In this document: piece by piece, positions 33,636 through 43,112 of the stretch
Layout of the letters: each line of letters opens with the position of its first letter
How positions within the stretch are numbered: the stretch's first letter is position 1
From: CALKJP01 sp046299555
Lineage (GTDB): Bacteria > Bacteroidota > Bacteroidia > JACCXN01
Direction of reading: 5' to 3'
Length of the DNA stretch: 64,000 nucleotides
NCBI GenBank assembly: GCA_046299555.1
Contig: JBKBHS010000001.1
Location: forward strand, 806,001 to 870,000
Translations under genes and position numbers: made by a program
Notes under the pieces: generated by a model
What the model saw: the letters and a program-made list of their open reading frames with translations, nothing else
Database searches by the model: none
Told to the model about the DNA's origin: nothing

Positions 33636-36600
33636 TTACATTCTATTTATTTTGAAAATCTCTGTTGTAATTAGATTTGAGTCCTCATATTTAGTTCTCA
33701 CCAATTTCTTTTGTAAAAATAGTTTTTGTTCTATTGAGTTAATCTGCTTGTATGCAGTTTCTGAAACAACCACAAACCATCCTTCTCCAACTTCTGCATC
33801 TTTTCTTGGATTCATTTGGATATTCCCATTTGCCCAGTAGATAGATTCAGCCATCAATTCACCTTTTGAGTTTTTCCAAGCAAATAATTTTCTTGGTTCG
33901 GGCAACCATTCTAAATGTCTTGCTAACGCTGGATTAATCGCAATCCAATTAGACTTTATATCAAATCTATCAAACCTATGGTCTCTTATTACAATGATAA
34001 AATGTCCTCCTCCGATTATATTGTGGTAATTACTGCTTAATTGGTGGAAAACAGAACCAAAAATATAATTCTCGCTCTTGTCCAATTTATCATTAACAGC
34101 AACTTGATACATGTATTCTTCTGTAGGAGACCCCCAGTCTAAATTTATGATTTTGTTATATTCAGCGATAATTTTGAAGTTTTCATTGTAGCTCAATAAT
34201 GATTCACTCAATCTTGTTGATTCATCAATTTTGTCTAACCAATCTTTACCAACCCCGCCAAAATCTCTTTCTTTAATTGTTTGAATGAACACTGGCTTTC
34301 CCATTTCATTAAAATGAGAAACTGCGTAATCGTGTGAAATGAAAATGTTTCGAATTTTTTCGTCATCAATATTACCTGAATCAATTAATTCATTTGTAAC
34401 ATGCATTATTGCTCTTCTGGCAACAATTACTCTTGGTCTAGGAAATGAATAGTCTCCAAGATTAATCTCATCTAAATGAAACCTAAGTTTCCTTTCATAT
34501 TCATCCGTCCATTCTTCTTTGTTTCCGATTTCTTTCATTATTGAGTAAGCTCTATAAATAAGATTGGATTCGCCAATGCCAGATTCTTCTGACAACACTC
34601 TGATCAGAAATTCAAATGGTCGTATTAAGTCCCTCGGATTAGTAATATCAACACTTGGATAATGTATCTCAACCTCTTTATTAATCTCTAATCTTTGAGG
34701 TTCTTGAAGGTGTAATGAATATATGCTAGGCAAGTCAATTTTTTTTGAACCGGGAATATTTTCGCCTAACTCATTTAAAATTTGTTTTGCGTTTTCACGT
34801 AGCAAATAGTCTTTTGATAAAGCTAAGCTTTCAACTATCGATTTTATCTCTTTAATCTTTGGAGAGTTCAGCTCTCTTAAAGTCATAATCACATCCATAG
34901 AAGTGTAATCATCCATTCCTTCGTTTAGTAATTTAGCTAAAGCGTATTCGTTGTTTTGATTGATGAATTTTGCTAACAGCAGAATAGATTCTTCCCGAAT
35001 TAATGAAACAGGATTCTTTGACAGATACAATAAATAATCCACTAAGGTTTGAGAAATTGGCTTCTCTATTGATTGAAGTAAAGGTAGGTTTTCGGCAGGT
35101 CTGCTATTAGACATTAATCTTTGCAGATAGCCAAATACTTCAACCCAAATATCTTCTTCAACATAGTTTTCCGATAACAATGGAGCGATATCGTCAAGAT
35201 GTTCAATATACGAACTCGGATAATTACCACTTGTAATATCATGAGCAAACACTTCAAGTGCTTTAGCGGATGCAAGAGCAGAGTTTATTTTTCTCAATGC
35301 ATTAAAAGCATTGATTCTTGTTCCACCATCGTAGAATTTTACCCAACCAGATGAACTCGATAGTTCAAGACTTTTATTAGCTAAACTTTCAGCCAATTCG
35401 CTATTCCCATTTTCAAAAGCAACTTCACTAAGTTTTGTATAAAAATCAGATTTTCTACTTCCAATTCTAACAATATTGGCAACTTCATTAATCTGCGATG
35501 AAGTTAGTGACGAAGCTATTTTGTCAATGACTTTCGACCAATTAAAGTAAGAATTGGCTTGGTCTTCCTGTTGAACAATATTTTTGAAGTCGTCAAAATT
35601 TTCAACTCGTTTTAAAACTTCACTTTCATCAATTCTTTCGTGATTTACTTTTAGAGTTAATGAGTTAGAGGATGATGAAGAATCGTCCTTTCTGTTTTTT
35701 TCGGGAACTTTGAAATCAGAGTAATAATCATTGATTATTATTCCGTTTTCCAAACAAAAGTTTTCAATTTCAGAAAGTAAATAATGCCTATTTTCTTGGA
35801 ATGACTTGATGTTTATGGTTGAAATGATAACAGGTAAATAATTCTTTAAAAACTTTTCCTGTAATATTTTATGTCCTTTGTTTAAAATCTTTTTTAGTAA
35901 AGAATCGTTGGCTGATTCAGCAAGAAGCATATACAACCCATTGTAAAGTTGAACTATGCTTCTGAATTCGTCTTCATTTTTTACTCGATTGACAAAGTGT
36001 TTGATGAACAAAGTAATTGAATCTTTAAAATCAACTAAATCGTTTTGCAATTGCCAAATAGTTTGTTCAAGTCCATCATTCAGATTATGCTCGTATGATA
36101 CATCCAGTAATTCTTCGGAAGCGTTCCAATACGCTCTTCCTTCGGTGGTTTCCTTTATATGATTCAGGTGTGATAAAAACCATTTGATTCTTTCAGTAGC
36201 TTTTGACGGGTCTTTAAGATTGATTTTTCTTAGCCATTCAATCCATGTGCTAAACTGATAATCTTTTCTATATCCAACTCCAATAGATTCCTGAATTGCT
36301 TGTTTAAGCCACTTTTTACCAATTTTCAATTCTCCTAAAATAAGCCACACTTTTGAATGAGCCACACATTCGGTAACACGACCATCTATATCACGGTCTT
36401 CTAACATAGAAGATTCTAAGCTACTCAACTGTTTTTTTGCTTTTTCAGAATTGAAACCATTGTTTAATAACGATTCTATGATTTTTCTTTGCTCACTTGT
36501 GCTCCAATATTTAGGCTTATCAGCAAACTCCTTGAATAAATGGTCTCCTAATGCCTCTATGTTTTCTGTGCCGTGTTGTGATACAGCAGAAATTAAAAAA

Positions 36601-39600
36601 TCAAAATATTGTCCTTTAGCTTGTTTAAGTTTATACCAGTAACTATTTCGGTGAGAAATATCCTTGTAGTAAAATCTGATAATCGGAAATGCTCTTTTCG
36701 TAACATCACCAGATATTTGATTCTTCAAAATTCCATCAGCTAAAATTTGGGTTGTAATACACAACATTCTCTCAAATTCTACCAATACTTCTTCATCAGA
36801 ATCTTTTATTGCAGACGGAATTGCAGAAGTGATAGGAACTCCTTTCCCAGACAAGTTAAGCAGCTTGTTGAGTTTGATTAATGGAATAAACTGGTCTAAA
36901 GAGCCATCATAACTAAGCGGGTCTTTACCTAAATTCAAAGGCTGTTCAATACCGTTAATCCAACTAAGTGTCTCATCAACATTTTGGGTGACTTTAAAAA
37001 CTAAATCAGCGATATAAATTTTGCCAATTGGTTTAGCTTTTTCTTTTGTAAACTGACTTATCAATATTGACAGATATTCATTTGCACGGATATTGTCATT
37101 TAATTCTAAGCATTGTTCAATGGCATATTGAAAAAGTTTAAATAATGTATTTCTTTCTTTAGGTTCACTTGTTCCTATTTTATCTAAAACCGTTTTTAAC
37201 TCATCCCATTTGTTTTGGTCAATTAAACTATAACCAAGATTAGCGATTAACCGCAAGTGCAAATCCGCTTCTTTTTCCTCAAATCTATTTGAACGTGTAT
37301 TTTCTGAAAAATTGATATTCTCAATTTTTGATAAAATGTTTTCCGTTGATTCAAAATATGGCGCGGTATAAATCCATTCTTCTAATGAATCTCTGATTTC
37401 TTCATAACGATGTGAATCGTCAATGGTAATTCCTGAATCTGTAATAATTTCTGGATAAGCTAAATTAAACAGAGTTGCACTTTCGGATTTATATCCGAAT
37501 TGAATAAATAAACGGGAAGCCTTGAACGCATAAGCATTGCTGCAATGAAGGACGTTTCCAGTGCGTAGATAATTTTGTGCTATATCAGGTTTTCCAATGA
37601 GTAAATATTCTTCTGTAAATGAGGCGGGGTCAATATTAAACTGTCGCCTTTCTATTTCTGCTAATGAAAATAAATACCTTACAAGTGTATTGACGTCTTT
37701 AGTTAATCGGGCTACTTCAATTCCTAACTTTGCGTCTTGTTTTATTTCTTCAACAGGTCTAAAATCTAATAGTTGAGCAGTAAAATTGTCTGGCGTAACC
37801 TCTAAAATAAATTTGTCATATTGTTTTGCTTGAAAAAGATGATGATTTTGTTTCCATGAATTTTCAACCTTTGATTTCAAATAATAATCTGCAAGTTGAA
37901 AATGAAAATCATCATTTTTGCTTTCATCATATTGGTTAGTCAAGAAATTTTTAGATGTGTGCTGTAAGAGGAACTGCCTAAATGAGTTGTGAAAAAACGA
38001 CAAAGTTTCATCAGTTTCATTAAATAATACTTTTGCCTTATCATAGAACATTTTTTCTATCCTATCTCCAAATCTCCATTCTTTGATAAATGATAACTTA
38101 ATAGAGCCATTTACTCTGGTCAGTAAACCAAGAAAATTTACTAAATCAACTTCCTGTTGAATTGGATTCCATATTTTTTGATAGTAGGTTTCGATATTTC
38201 CATCAATTGTTTCAAAAGCGTTAATTGTTTCATCAATAGAAGCTGATTCAATAATTCTTTCAATTAAATATGAAAGATATAGAGGATGCCCTTCTGATTT
38301 TTCGAACACTTGTAACTTTTGTGCATCACTAAGTTGAAATAATAAATCGAATTTACTTATGTATTTATATACGTCTTCTTTTTTGAGAGCATCAATAAGA
38401 ATTGTCCTATCACCTTTATTAAATTCAGCTTTTATTTCAAATTGAATATCTTCAAGTTCATAAGATTGACTTCCTAAAATGATATATACACCTAACGGTA
38501 GAGAATCTGGGGGAGGTAGCTCTCTTAGAAAACTATCAATAGTTAATTTATATTCTCGTGGAATATGGTCTAAACCATCAATTGTAATTATAGTCTTAAC
38601 TCCGGTTTTTAAATAATCATCACCTAGTTCTTTTAGTTGTTCTTCAAAAACTTGCTTTAAGAAAATGCTATCTTGATAGGGCAAAATATCCTTTTTGTAA
38701 AATCCTCTTTCTTTGATTTGGAGGACTAGGTCAAAATACAAAGTGGAAGATTTACCTCTTTCAGGATAATAGAAAGTGGACGGATTTTTAAAATCAAACA
38801 CGTAGTACTTAATTATTCTTTCATTCAGATTTCGAGACCACTCTGAAAGTAAAGATGATTTTCCAGAACCAGGACTACCATATAAAAACAGATATCCGCT
38901 TTTGTGTTCAGCTAACTTTGAATTTAGTAAATGAATTGTAGATTGAATTGGTTGGTATCTCTGTTTATCAACGATTAATTCGTGATTGAAAAAAGTTTTA
39001 AATCTGTCCCGCCATCCAATTTTATCAATTATTTTAGTCCTTGAGAATTCAACATTTCTCTCTTTTCCACCTGCTTCTTGCCATAAAAATCTGGAAAGGT
39101 CAACAAGGTCTCTATCTTGTCTTGAATAAGAAGCTTTTTCAACACTAAATCTTTTTCTTTCATAGCTATGCTGAAACTCAAAAACACGAACAAACTCATC
39201 AAATTCGTTATCGTCAAGTTTTGTTGCTTTTTTAAACTCTGTAATAATTGGATTCCATTTTGCATCAACTGCTTGATTGGATTTTAATTTTGTCCAAACC
39301 TCTGCAAGAAAATTTTCAAATGAACCTATTTTAGTATCTCTATCTTTCAAGCTATCATGCGAAGAAACAGGCTTGTTGGTTATTAAGTGTGGTATTACTT
39401 TCTTGCTTGGATTGTTTATTTTTAAACTTTTCCAACTTGAGGTGATAAGCGTAATTAATTCTGTAAAATTTGCAAATGATATGTTTGCATCTGCAATCGT
39501 CCATTTCACTTGATAAGCGTGAAGTTCTGAATGAGTGGCATATTGAATGTCGTCAAGTTTTTCTGCTTTGGGGTCTGCAACTCTTATCCACTCAAGTTTG

Positions 39601-39707
39601 TTGTTTATTAGATTCAAATAAACAAACCAAGCGAATTCATCAAATTGCGGCAAATAACCTCCTATTGCGGCTCTTTCCCCGCTTGCTGATACTGTTTCTT
39701 CACTCAT
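33636..39707 (-). CDS. Avs-like STAND NTPase with nuclease-like N-terminus
   Basis: In this 2023-residue protein, residues ~10-75 resemble a DUF4297/PD-(D/E)xK nuclease ('RAAIGGYLPQFDEFAWF', 'DDIQYA', 'AYQVKWT'). A STAND NTPase follows with Walker A 'YGSPGSGKSS' near 275 and Walker B 'IITIDGLDHI' near 372, plus the 'LPLGVYIILGSQ' sensor strand. The remaining ~1500 residues are helical repeats (TPR/HEAT-like, e.g. 'REESILLLAKFINQN') that would be the sensor. This layout matches Avs anti-phage proteins, which bind a conserved phage protein, oligomerise and activate the N-terminal effector. It is convergent with CBASS and flanked by two structured repeats. The nuclease call is the least certain part. 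Confidence 0.75.
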   Translation of the reverse strand: MSEETVSASGERAAIGGYLPQFDEFAWFVYLNLINNKLEWIRVADPKAEKLDDIQYATHSELHAYQVKWTIADANISFANFTELITLITSSWKSLKINNPSKKVIPHLITNKPVSSHDSLKDRDTKIGSFENFLAEVWTKLKSNQAVDAKWNPIITEFKKATKLDDNEFDEFVRVFEFQHSYERKRFSVEKASYSRQDRDLVDLSRFLWQEAGGKERNVEFSRTKIIDKIGWRDRFKTFFNHELIVDKQRYQPIQSTIHLLNSKLAEHKSGYLFLYGSPGSGKSSLLSEWSRNLNERIIKYYVFDFKNPSTFYYPERGKSSTLYFDLVLQIKERGFYKKDILPYQDSIFLKQVFEEQLKELGDDYLKTGVKTIITIDGLDHIPREYKLTIDSFLRELPPPDSLPLGVYIILGSQSYELEDIQFEIKAEFNKGDRTILIDALKKEDVYKYISKFDLLFQLSDAQKLQVFEKSEGHPLYLSYLIERIIESASIDETINAFETIDGNIETYYQKIWNPIQQEVDLVNFLGLLTRVNGSIKLSFIKEWRFGDRIEKMFYDKAKVLFNETDETLSFFHNSFRQFLLQHTSKNFLTNQYDESKNDDFHFQLADYYLKSKVENSWKQNHHLFQAKQYDKFILEVTPDNFTAQLLDFRPVEEIKQDAKLGIEVARLTKDVNTLVRYLFSLAEIERRQFNIDPASFTEEYLLIGKPDIAQNYLRTGNVLHCSNAYAFKASRLFIQFGYKSESATLFNLAYPEIITDSGITIDDSHRYEEIRDSLEEWIYTAPYFESTENILSKIENINFSENTRSNRFEEKEADLHLRLIANLGYSLIDQNKWDELKTVLDKIGTSEPKERNTLFKLFQYAIEQCLELNDNIRANEYLSILISQFTKEKAKPIGKIYIADLVFKVTQNVDETLSWINGIEQPLNLGKDPLSYDGSLDQFIPLIKLNKLLNLSGKGVPITSAIPSAIKDSDEEVLVEFERMLCITTQILADGILKNQISGDVTKRAFPIIRFYYKDISHRNSYWYKLKQAKGQYFDFLISAVSQHGTENIEALGDHLFKEFADKPKYWSTSEQRKIIESLLNNGFNSEKAKKQLSSLESSMLEDRDIDGRVTECVAHSKVWLILGELKIGKKWLKQAIQESIGVGYRKDYQFSTWIEWLRKINLKDPSKATERIKWFLSHLNHIKETTEGRAYWNASEELLDVSYEHNLNDGLEQTIWQLQNDLVDFKDSITLFIKHFVNRVKNEDEFRSIVQLYNGLYMLLAESANDSLLKKILNKGHKILQEKFLKNYLPVIISTINIKSFQENRHYLLSEIENFCLENGIIINDYYSDFKVPEKNRKDDSSSSSNSLTLKVNHERIDESEVLKRVENFDDFKNIVQQEDQANSYFNWSKVIDKIASSLTSSQINEVANIVRIGSRKSDFYTKLSEVAFENGNSELAESLANKSLELSSSSGWVKFYDGGTRINAFNALRKINSALASAKALEVFAHDITSGNYPSSYIEHLDDIAPLLSENYVEEDIWVEVFGYLQRLMSNSRPAENLPLLQSIEKPISQTLVDYLLYLSKNPVSLIREESILLLAKFINQNNEYALAKLLNEGMDDYTSMDVIMTLRELNSPKIKEIKSIVESLALSKDYLLRENAKQILNELGENIPGSKKIDLPSIYSLHLQEPQRLEINKEVEIHYPSVDITNPRDLIRPFEFLIRVLSEESGIGESNLIYRAYSIMKEIGNKEEWTDEYERKLRFHLDEINLGDYSFPRPRVIVARRAIMHVTNELIDSGNIDDEKIRNIFISHDYAVSHFNEMGKPVFIQTIKERDFGGVGKDWLDKIDESTRLSESLLSYNENFKIIAEYNKIINLDWGSPTEEYMYQVAVNDKLDKSENYIFGSVFHQLSSNYHNIIGGGHFIIVIRDHRFDRFDIKSNWIAINPALARHLEWLPEPRKLFAWKNSKGELMAESIYWANGNIQMNPRKDAEVGEGWFVVVSETAYKQINSIEQKLFLQKKLVRTKYEDSNLITTEIFKINRM

Positions 39708-39725
39708 TCATTTATCGTATTTTGT

Positions 39726-39807
39726 GCGTTGGCAAAAAAATGGCTCTTTTGGTTTTTTGAGTGTTGGTTATTGTCGTGAAAAACCAAATGTGCCATTTTG
39801 CGGGTGG
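39726..39807 (+). repeat. Structured repeat element, copy 2 (covarying arms)
   Basis: It has the same blocks as copy 1 (GCGTTGGCAAAAA, CTCTTTTGG, CCAAATGTG, TGCGGGTGG). The arms are AATGG/CCATT and TTTTT/AAAAA in place of TTGCA/TGCAA and TGGCT/AGCCA. The spacer is ~21 nt. It lies 19 bp upstream of the Avs-like start codon, in the same orientation as copy 1. Confidence 0.8.
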
Positions 39808-39814
39808 GCTTTTT

Positions 39815-39856
39815 TGTCGTCTGTTCGTTCGTTAATTTTTGCACTGTCGTCTGTTC
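39815..39856 (+). repeat. Short direct repeat TGTCGTCTGTTC
   Basis: Two identical 12-bp copies (39815-39826 and 39845-39856), 30 bp apart, lie just right of structured element copy 2 in the 290-bp gap between the Avs-like and T5orf172 genes. No gene lies in this gap. Confidence 0.6.
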
Positions 39857-39993
39857 TTTAGGGTTGCAGCTAACTTTTTTTGGCTTTGCGTTCGGTCGGG
39901 CTTTGTAACACTACACTTAAAACGAAGAACCGCACTTCAATTATACATAAAATTGTCTATAGAAGCACGTCACCCCGCCTGACACAAAACCGA

Positions 39994-40803
39994 TCATGTT
40001 AGCTGCTGCCTTTCTTTATCATAGTTCTCCATAAAGTCTTTAATCTCTTTGAGGTCTTTAAAGTTCAAGTCAAACCATTCTCCTCTTTGTCTTTTAATCT
40101 CAAATTTTTTATGGAGTTGTTTTTCTATTCTTGAAGGTGCAATCCAATAAGTTATTAATTCTATATCAGGTTCGTCTGCTTGTAAAGTTTTTTCTCTGAA
40201 TGTCGGTCTTTTGCTCTTGCCGATTTTTACATAATCGTTTCGTTTGTTAAGCATTAGATAAACATATTCTCCTTCCTCAATCGGTAATGCCTTATTCCCA
40301 AAAAAATCTCTATAAAAATTCCCTTTTCTTATTAGTCTTATTGGGATAATACCTTTTACCCCTTTAGCAATTATCATTGGGTTAGGGTTGTCAAATTTGT
40401 CAAGTTCAGTTGAAGCTACAGTTAAAAATCCCAACTTCTCAAGCAGTCCTCTTGTATGTCTTTGAAAAGTGTTGAACGTGTCAATTAAGTCAAGGTCATT
40501 ATAGTTATGCGAAAGGAAGTGAGAAAAATAGAACACCAATTCGTCACGGTATTTTAAGTCAGCAGTGAGTTGAATTAAGTCGCCCTCTATGTTTTTGTCG
40601 CCACGAACATAAAATAGCTGATACTTAATTTCCTTTTCATCGTCAATTAGCCAAAGTCCATAGCAGTGCTTATTAAGTCCAACTACAACGTTATTCAACT
40701 CTCCTGAATTACAATTTTTATTTATCTTCAAAATAGCTTCTTCGGTAAGATTTACATAATGGTTGTAAAATACATCTTGTATATTGAAGTGCAAAGTTGT
40801 CAT
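39994..40803 (-). CDS. T5orf172/MUG113 (GIY-YIG-related) domain protein
   Basis: In this 269-residue protein, residues ~178-250 carry the T5orf172 pattern related to GIY-YIG nucleases: 'EGEYVYLMLN', 'YVKIGKSKRP', 'TLQADEPDIELI', then 'IEKQLHKKFEIKRQRGEWFDL'. The N-terminal ~175 residues are a separate domain I cannot name. It includes a basic stretch that may bind DNA. Such proteins are found in phages and mobile islands. It lies alone, with the Avs-like gene downstream and the integrase upstream, all on the minus strand. Confidence 0.7.
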   Translation of the reverse strand: MTTLHFNIQDVFYNHYVNLTEEAILKINKNCNSGELNNVVVGLNKHCYGLWLIDDEKEIKYQLFYVRGDKNIEGDLIQLTADLKYRDELVFYFSHFLSHNYNDLDLIDTFNTFQRHTRGLLEKLGFLTVASTELDKFDNPNPMIIAKGVKGIIPIRLIRKGNFYRDFFGNKALPIEEGEYVYLMLNKRNDYVKIGKSKRPTFREKTLQADEPDIELITYWIAPSRIEKQLHKKFEIKRQRGEWFDLNFKDLKEIKDFMENYDKERQQLT

Positions 40804-41133
40804 TTATGTTATTCGTTTTTTCAAAATTGTCAAATTTTAGTCTTTGTATTGCAATATTATATCAAGCCGTCATAATGTAATGTCTAAGGTTGCAGATAGC
40901 TTGTTTATATATACACTTTCAACTTTCAAAAAGGATACAAATCCAAGCAAAATGGATACATTTTTATACTTTATTTTATAAAACATAAATGAATATTTTT
41001 AAAAACAAATTTAAAAAATATTGCAAATTAACAAAGTGTAAAATAGCAATTTTAATGTGTGAAATAATTTGTTTGTTAAGCGATTAGAGATTAATCAAGT
41101 TTGAACTTGTTTAAGTACTGATTAAATATTTGG
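40804..41133. other. Intergenic region, nothing recognised
   Basis: About 330 bp of very AT-rich DNA between the T5orf172 start and the integrase stop. No gene, RNA or clear terminator is visible. Confidence 0.5.
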
Positions 41134-42342
41134 CTAAAAATTTAATACATCTGATAAAGCGCCATCTACATCCTTATGAATGAAATTAGACTGGTATCCC
41201 ATTGTGGTTTTTATATCTGTATGACGGTATAATTTTTGGAGAGCTAATGGATGAATTTTATCACTTGCAATATTTCCAAATGTGTGTCGAGCAATATGCA
41301 TGCTCAGCTTTTTCTCTATGCCAAGTTTTTTTCTAATTTTATTTAGCTGCTTGTTAATTGTTGAATTAAAATTACGTACAAGTGAAAATAATCTCTCTGA
41401 AGAAACTGTTTCATATCCTTGTAAATAAGGAAAAACATAAGTGCTATTACTTGCATTTTTGTAGCTATGAATAATCTGCATAGCTCTTATTGGAATTTTT
41501 AATGTTACAACTTTTTTGTTTTTACCCATTGTGTAATTTAAACGTCCATCAACAATCTCTGTCCATTTTAATTTTACAACATCAGAAAAACGAACACCTG
41601 CAAGATAAAAGGAAACTAACCAGATATTACGTGCATGATGTAATGCCGGATAAAGATCAAAGTCCGCTTGTTCCAATAGCTTAACTTCAAATTCATTCAA
41701 TCCAATTTTCACTGTTTCTTCTTCTTTAATTTGAATTTTTCCTTTGCCAAATGGATAAAATTTATGTTCGACTAAATTCTCTCTAATAGCTCGGTTAAAT
41801 AGTGTTCGAATCATAATTAGATAATTATTTATCGTACGCTGACTCAAATTTAATTCATTGGATAAATAAATAGAAAAACGCTTTAAAAAAGCAATATCAA
41901 TTTGCTGAAATGGAATATCATCTTTCCCGATGTATTCCATAAAAATTTTAATACGGGGCTTATTCCCATAGTACTGACTAAATTTATTCATTTGAAATAG
42001 CTCTGAAAGAAAATCTTCTGCTACTTCTTTAAATGAACTGTTATAGGTGCGTTTAAGAGCTTTTTTAAACGCAATTGGGTCCATAATTTTTTCCTGAGTA
42101 TCAGCAATAATAAAGAGTTCCTGGGCTCGTGCAAGTTCTTTACGAAGAAAATTATTCATTCTTACAGAGTTTGGGTAGTTGGATTTTACAACACCCTGCT
42201 TACTATTCCATTGCTCTTCGAGCGCATTATAACCAAGGTTTACAAATGTGGTTTGACGATTATTAATTACGCGAATACAGATCGGGAATGAGCCATCACT
42301 TCGTTTTGCAGATTTATGGAGAACCATTTTAACACTTGGCAT
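41134..42342 (-). CDS. Tyrosine recombinase (island integrase)
   Basis: The 402-residue protein has an N-terminal Arm-binding/SAM-like part ('FPICIRVINNRQTTFVNLGY') and a core-binding domain (~105-190). The catalytic domain has R251 ('AGVRFSD'), a Lys near 274, H349-x2-R352 ('HIARHTFG'), H374 ('LYRHTDIKTTMGY') and nucleophile Y383. All are present, so it should be active. This is the usual Bacteroidota phage/island integrase type. It lies ~450 bp from a truncated tRNA-Leu on its right, its probable attachment site. Confidence 0.92.
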   Translation of the reverse strand: MPSVKMVLHKSAKRSDGSFPICIRVINNRQTTFVNLGYNALEEQWNSKQGVVKSNYPNSVRMNNFLRKELARAQELFIIADTQEKIMDPIAFKKALKRTYNSSFKEVAEDFLSELFQMNKFSQYYGNKPRIKIFMEYIGKDDIPFQQIDIAFLKRFSIYLSNELNLSQRTINNYLIMIRTLFNRAIRENLVEHKFYPFGKGKIQIKEEETVKIGLNEFEVKLLEQADFDLYPALHHARNIWLVSFYLAGVRFSDVVKLKWTEIVDGRLNYTMGKNKKVVTLKIPIRAMQIIHSYKNASNSTYVFPYLQGYETVSSERLFSLVRNFNSTINKQLNKIRKKLGIEKKLSMHIARHTFGNIASDKIHPLALQKLYRHTDIKTTMGYQSNFIHKDVDGALSDVLNF

Positions 42343-42793
42343 AGTAGAACAAAATAATTTTTAGTTTCATCAAATTTAAGAAATTCTAACTAGAGAAAAT
42401 AGTTAAAATCTAAAAAAATAAATATTAGTACAACAAAAATGCTATGAAATGCTAGTAAAATAAGAGAAAAATATTTGTTTAATAAATAATAAAAAGCTTA
42501 TCAAAATTTAGACATGTCTAAAAAATAAAAAATCATGTAAATTTTAGAATTCAGCAATTAGCTTTTAAATACTTCGTTTAATAAAACTATAAACAAAATT
42601 TTATATTGTTTTAATATAGAATTATAAATGAGTCTAAAATGCAAAATAGATGAATAAAAACTATTTTTGGTAGTACAACAAATTATGTTTTATAATGAAA
42701 TGGGATGGATTAAAAGGAAACATAAATAACAGAAAAACAGAATTATATATATAATTAGGTTCATTTAAAACCATTAAAAAACACTTTTATATA
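42342..42793. other. AT-rich integrase upstream region with repeated motif
   Basis: No gene is visible. TAGTACAACAAA occurs at 42426-42437 and 42671-42682, with a one-mismatch copy (TAGTAGAACAAA) at 42342-42353. A 14-bp palindrome TTAGACATGTCTAA lies at 42508-42521. Sites of this kind between an integrase gene and its att core are expected for arm-type integrase or excisionase binding, or for an integrase operator. Confidence 0.4.
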
Positions 42794-42847
42794 ACTTAAA
42801 ATCCTGTGGCCATTGCGGCCGTGCGGGTTCAAGTCCCGCCCCGGGTA
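42794..42847 (+). tRNA. 3' fragment of tRNA-Leu(UAA), probable attR
   Basis: The fragment starts at the anticodon loop (CTTAAAA, anticodon TAA at 42797-42799). It has the 3' anticodon strand, the long class II variable arm (GGCC-ATTGC-GGCC), the T arm (GCGGG-TTCAAGT-CCCGC), acceptor strand CCCGGGT and discriminator A. The 5' half is missing: bases before the loop do not pair with the stem and no D arm or ACCCGGG precedes. It is the displaced 3' end left by integration into a tRNA gene and is not functional. Confidence 0.8.
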
Positions 42848-42848
42848 C

Positions 42849-42905
42849 AAAAATCAGAGTGAAAGTAAAGAGCAAAAGCGAAGTACTTAAACTCTGATTT
42901 TTTCT
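42849..42905 (+). terminator. Terminator of the disrupted tRNA-Leu
   Basis: AAAATCAGAGT pairs with ACTCTGATTTT across a ~34-nt loop, followed by further T. It directly follows the tRNA fragment, indicating that the fragment is in its original chromosomal context on this side. Confidence 0.65.
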
Positions 42906-43112
42906 TTATACACATTCTCACACTCGCTTTAAATTTTTATCAATGTTTGATTTGTCGGATATTTATACCCACTGAAGAAACTTTAATATTATCAAGAAGC
43001 TACATTTTTGAAGTCTTAGCAATTTTTAGTTTTCTATATCTTAAAATTACAAAGCTTTTTTTAAGCGCAAATTCTTTGCGTTTTGGAGGAGTTCTTTTGT
43101 AAAAAAAAGCTT

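Noticed and set aside
33516..39807. Integron attC sites
   Set aside because: The elements fold and vary like attC, but the end blocks do not match the RYYYAAC / GTTRRRY cores and do not pair with each other; no integron integrase is present.
42794..42847. Functional tRNA-Leu gene
   Set aside because: The 5' half (acceptor strand, D arm, 5' anticodon strand) is missing.
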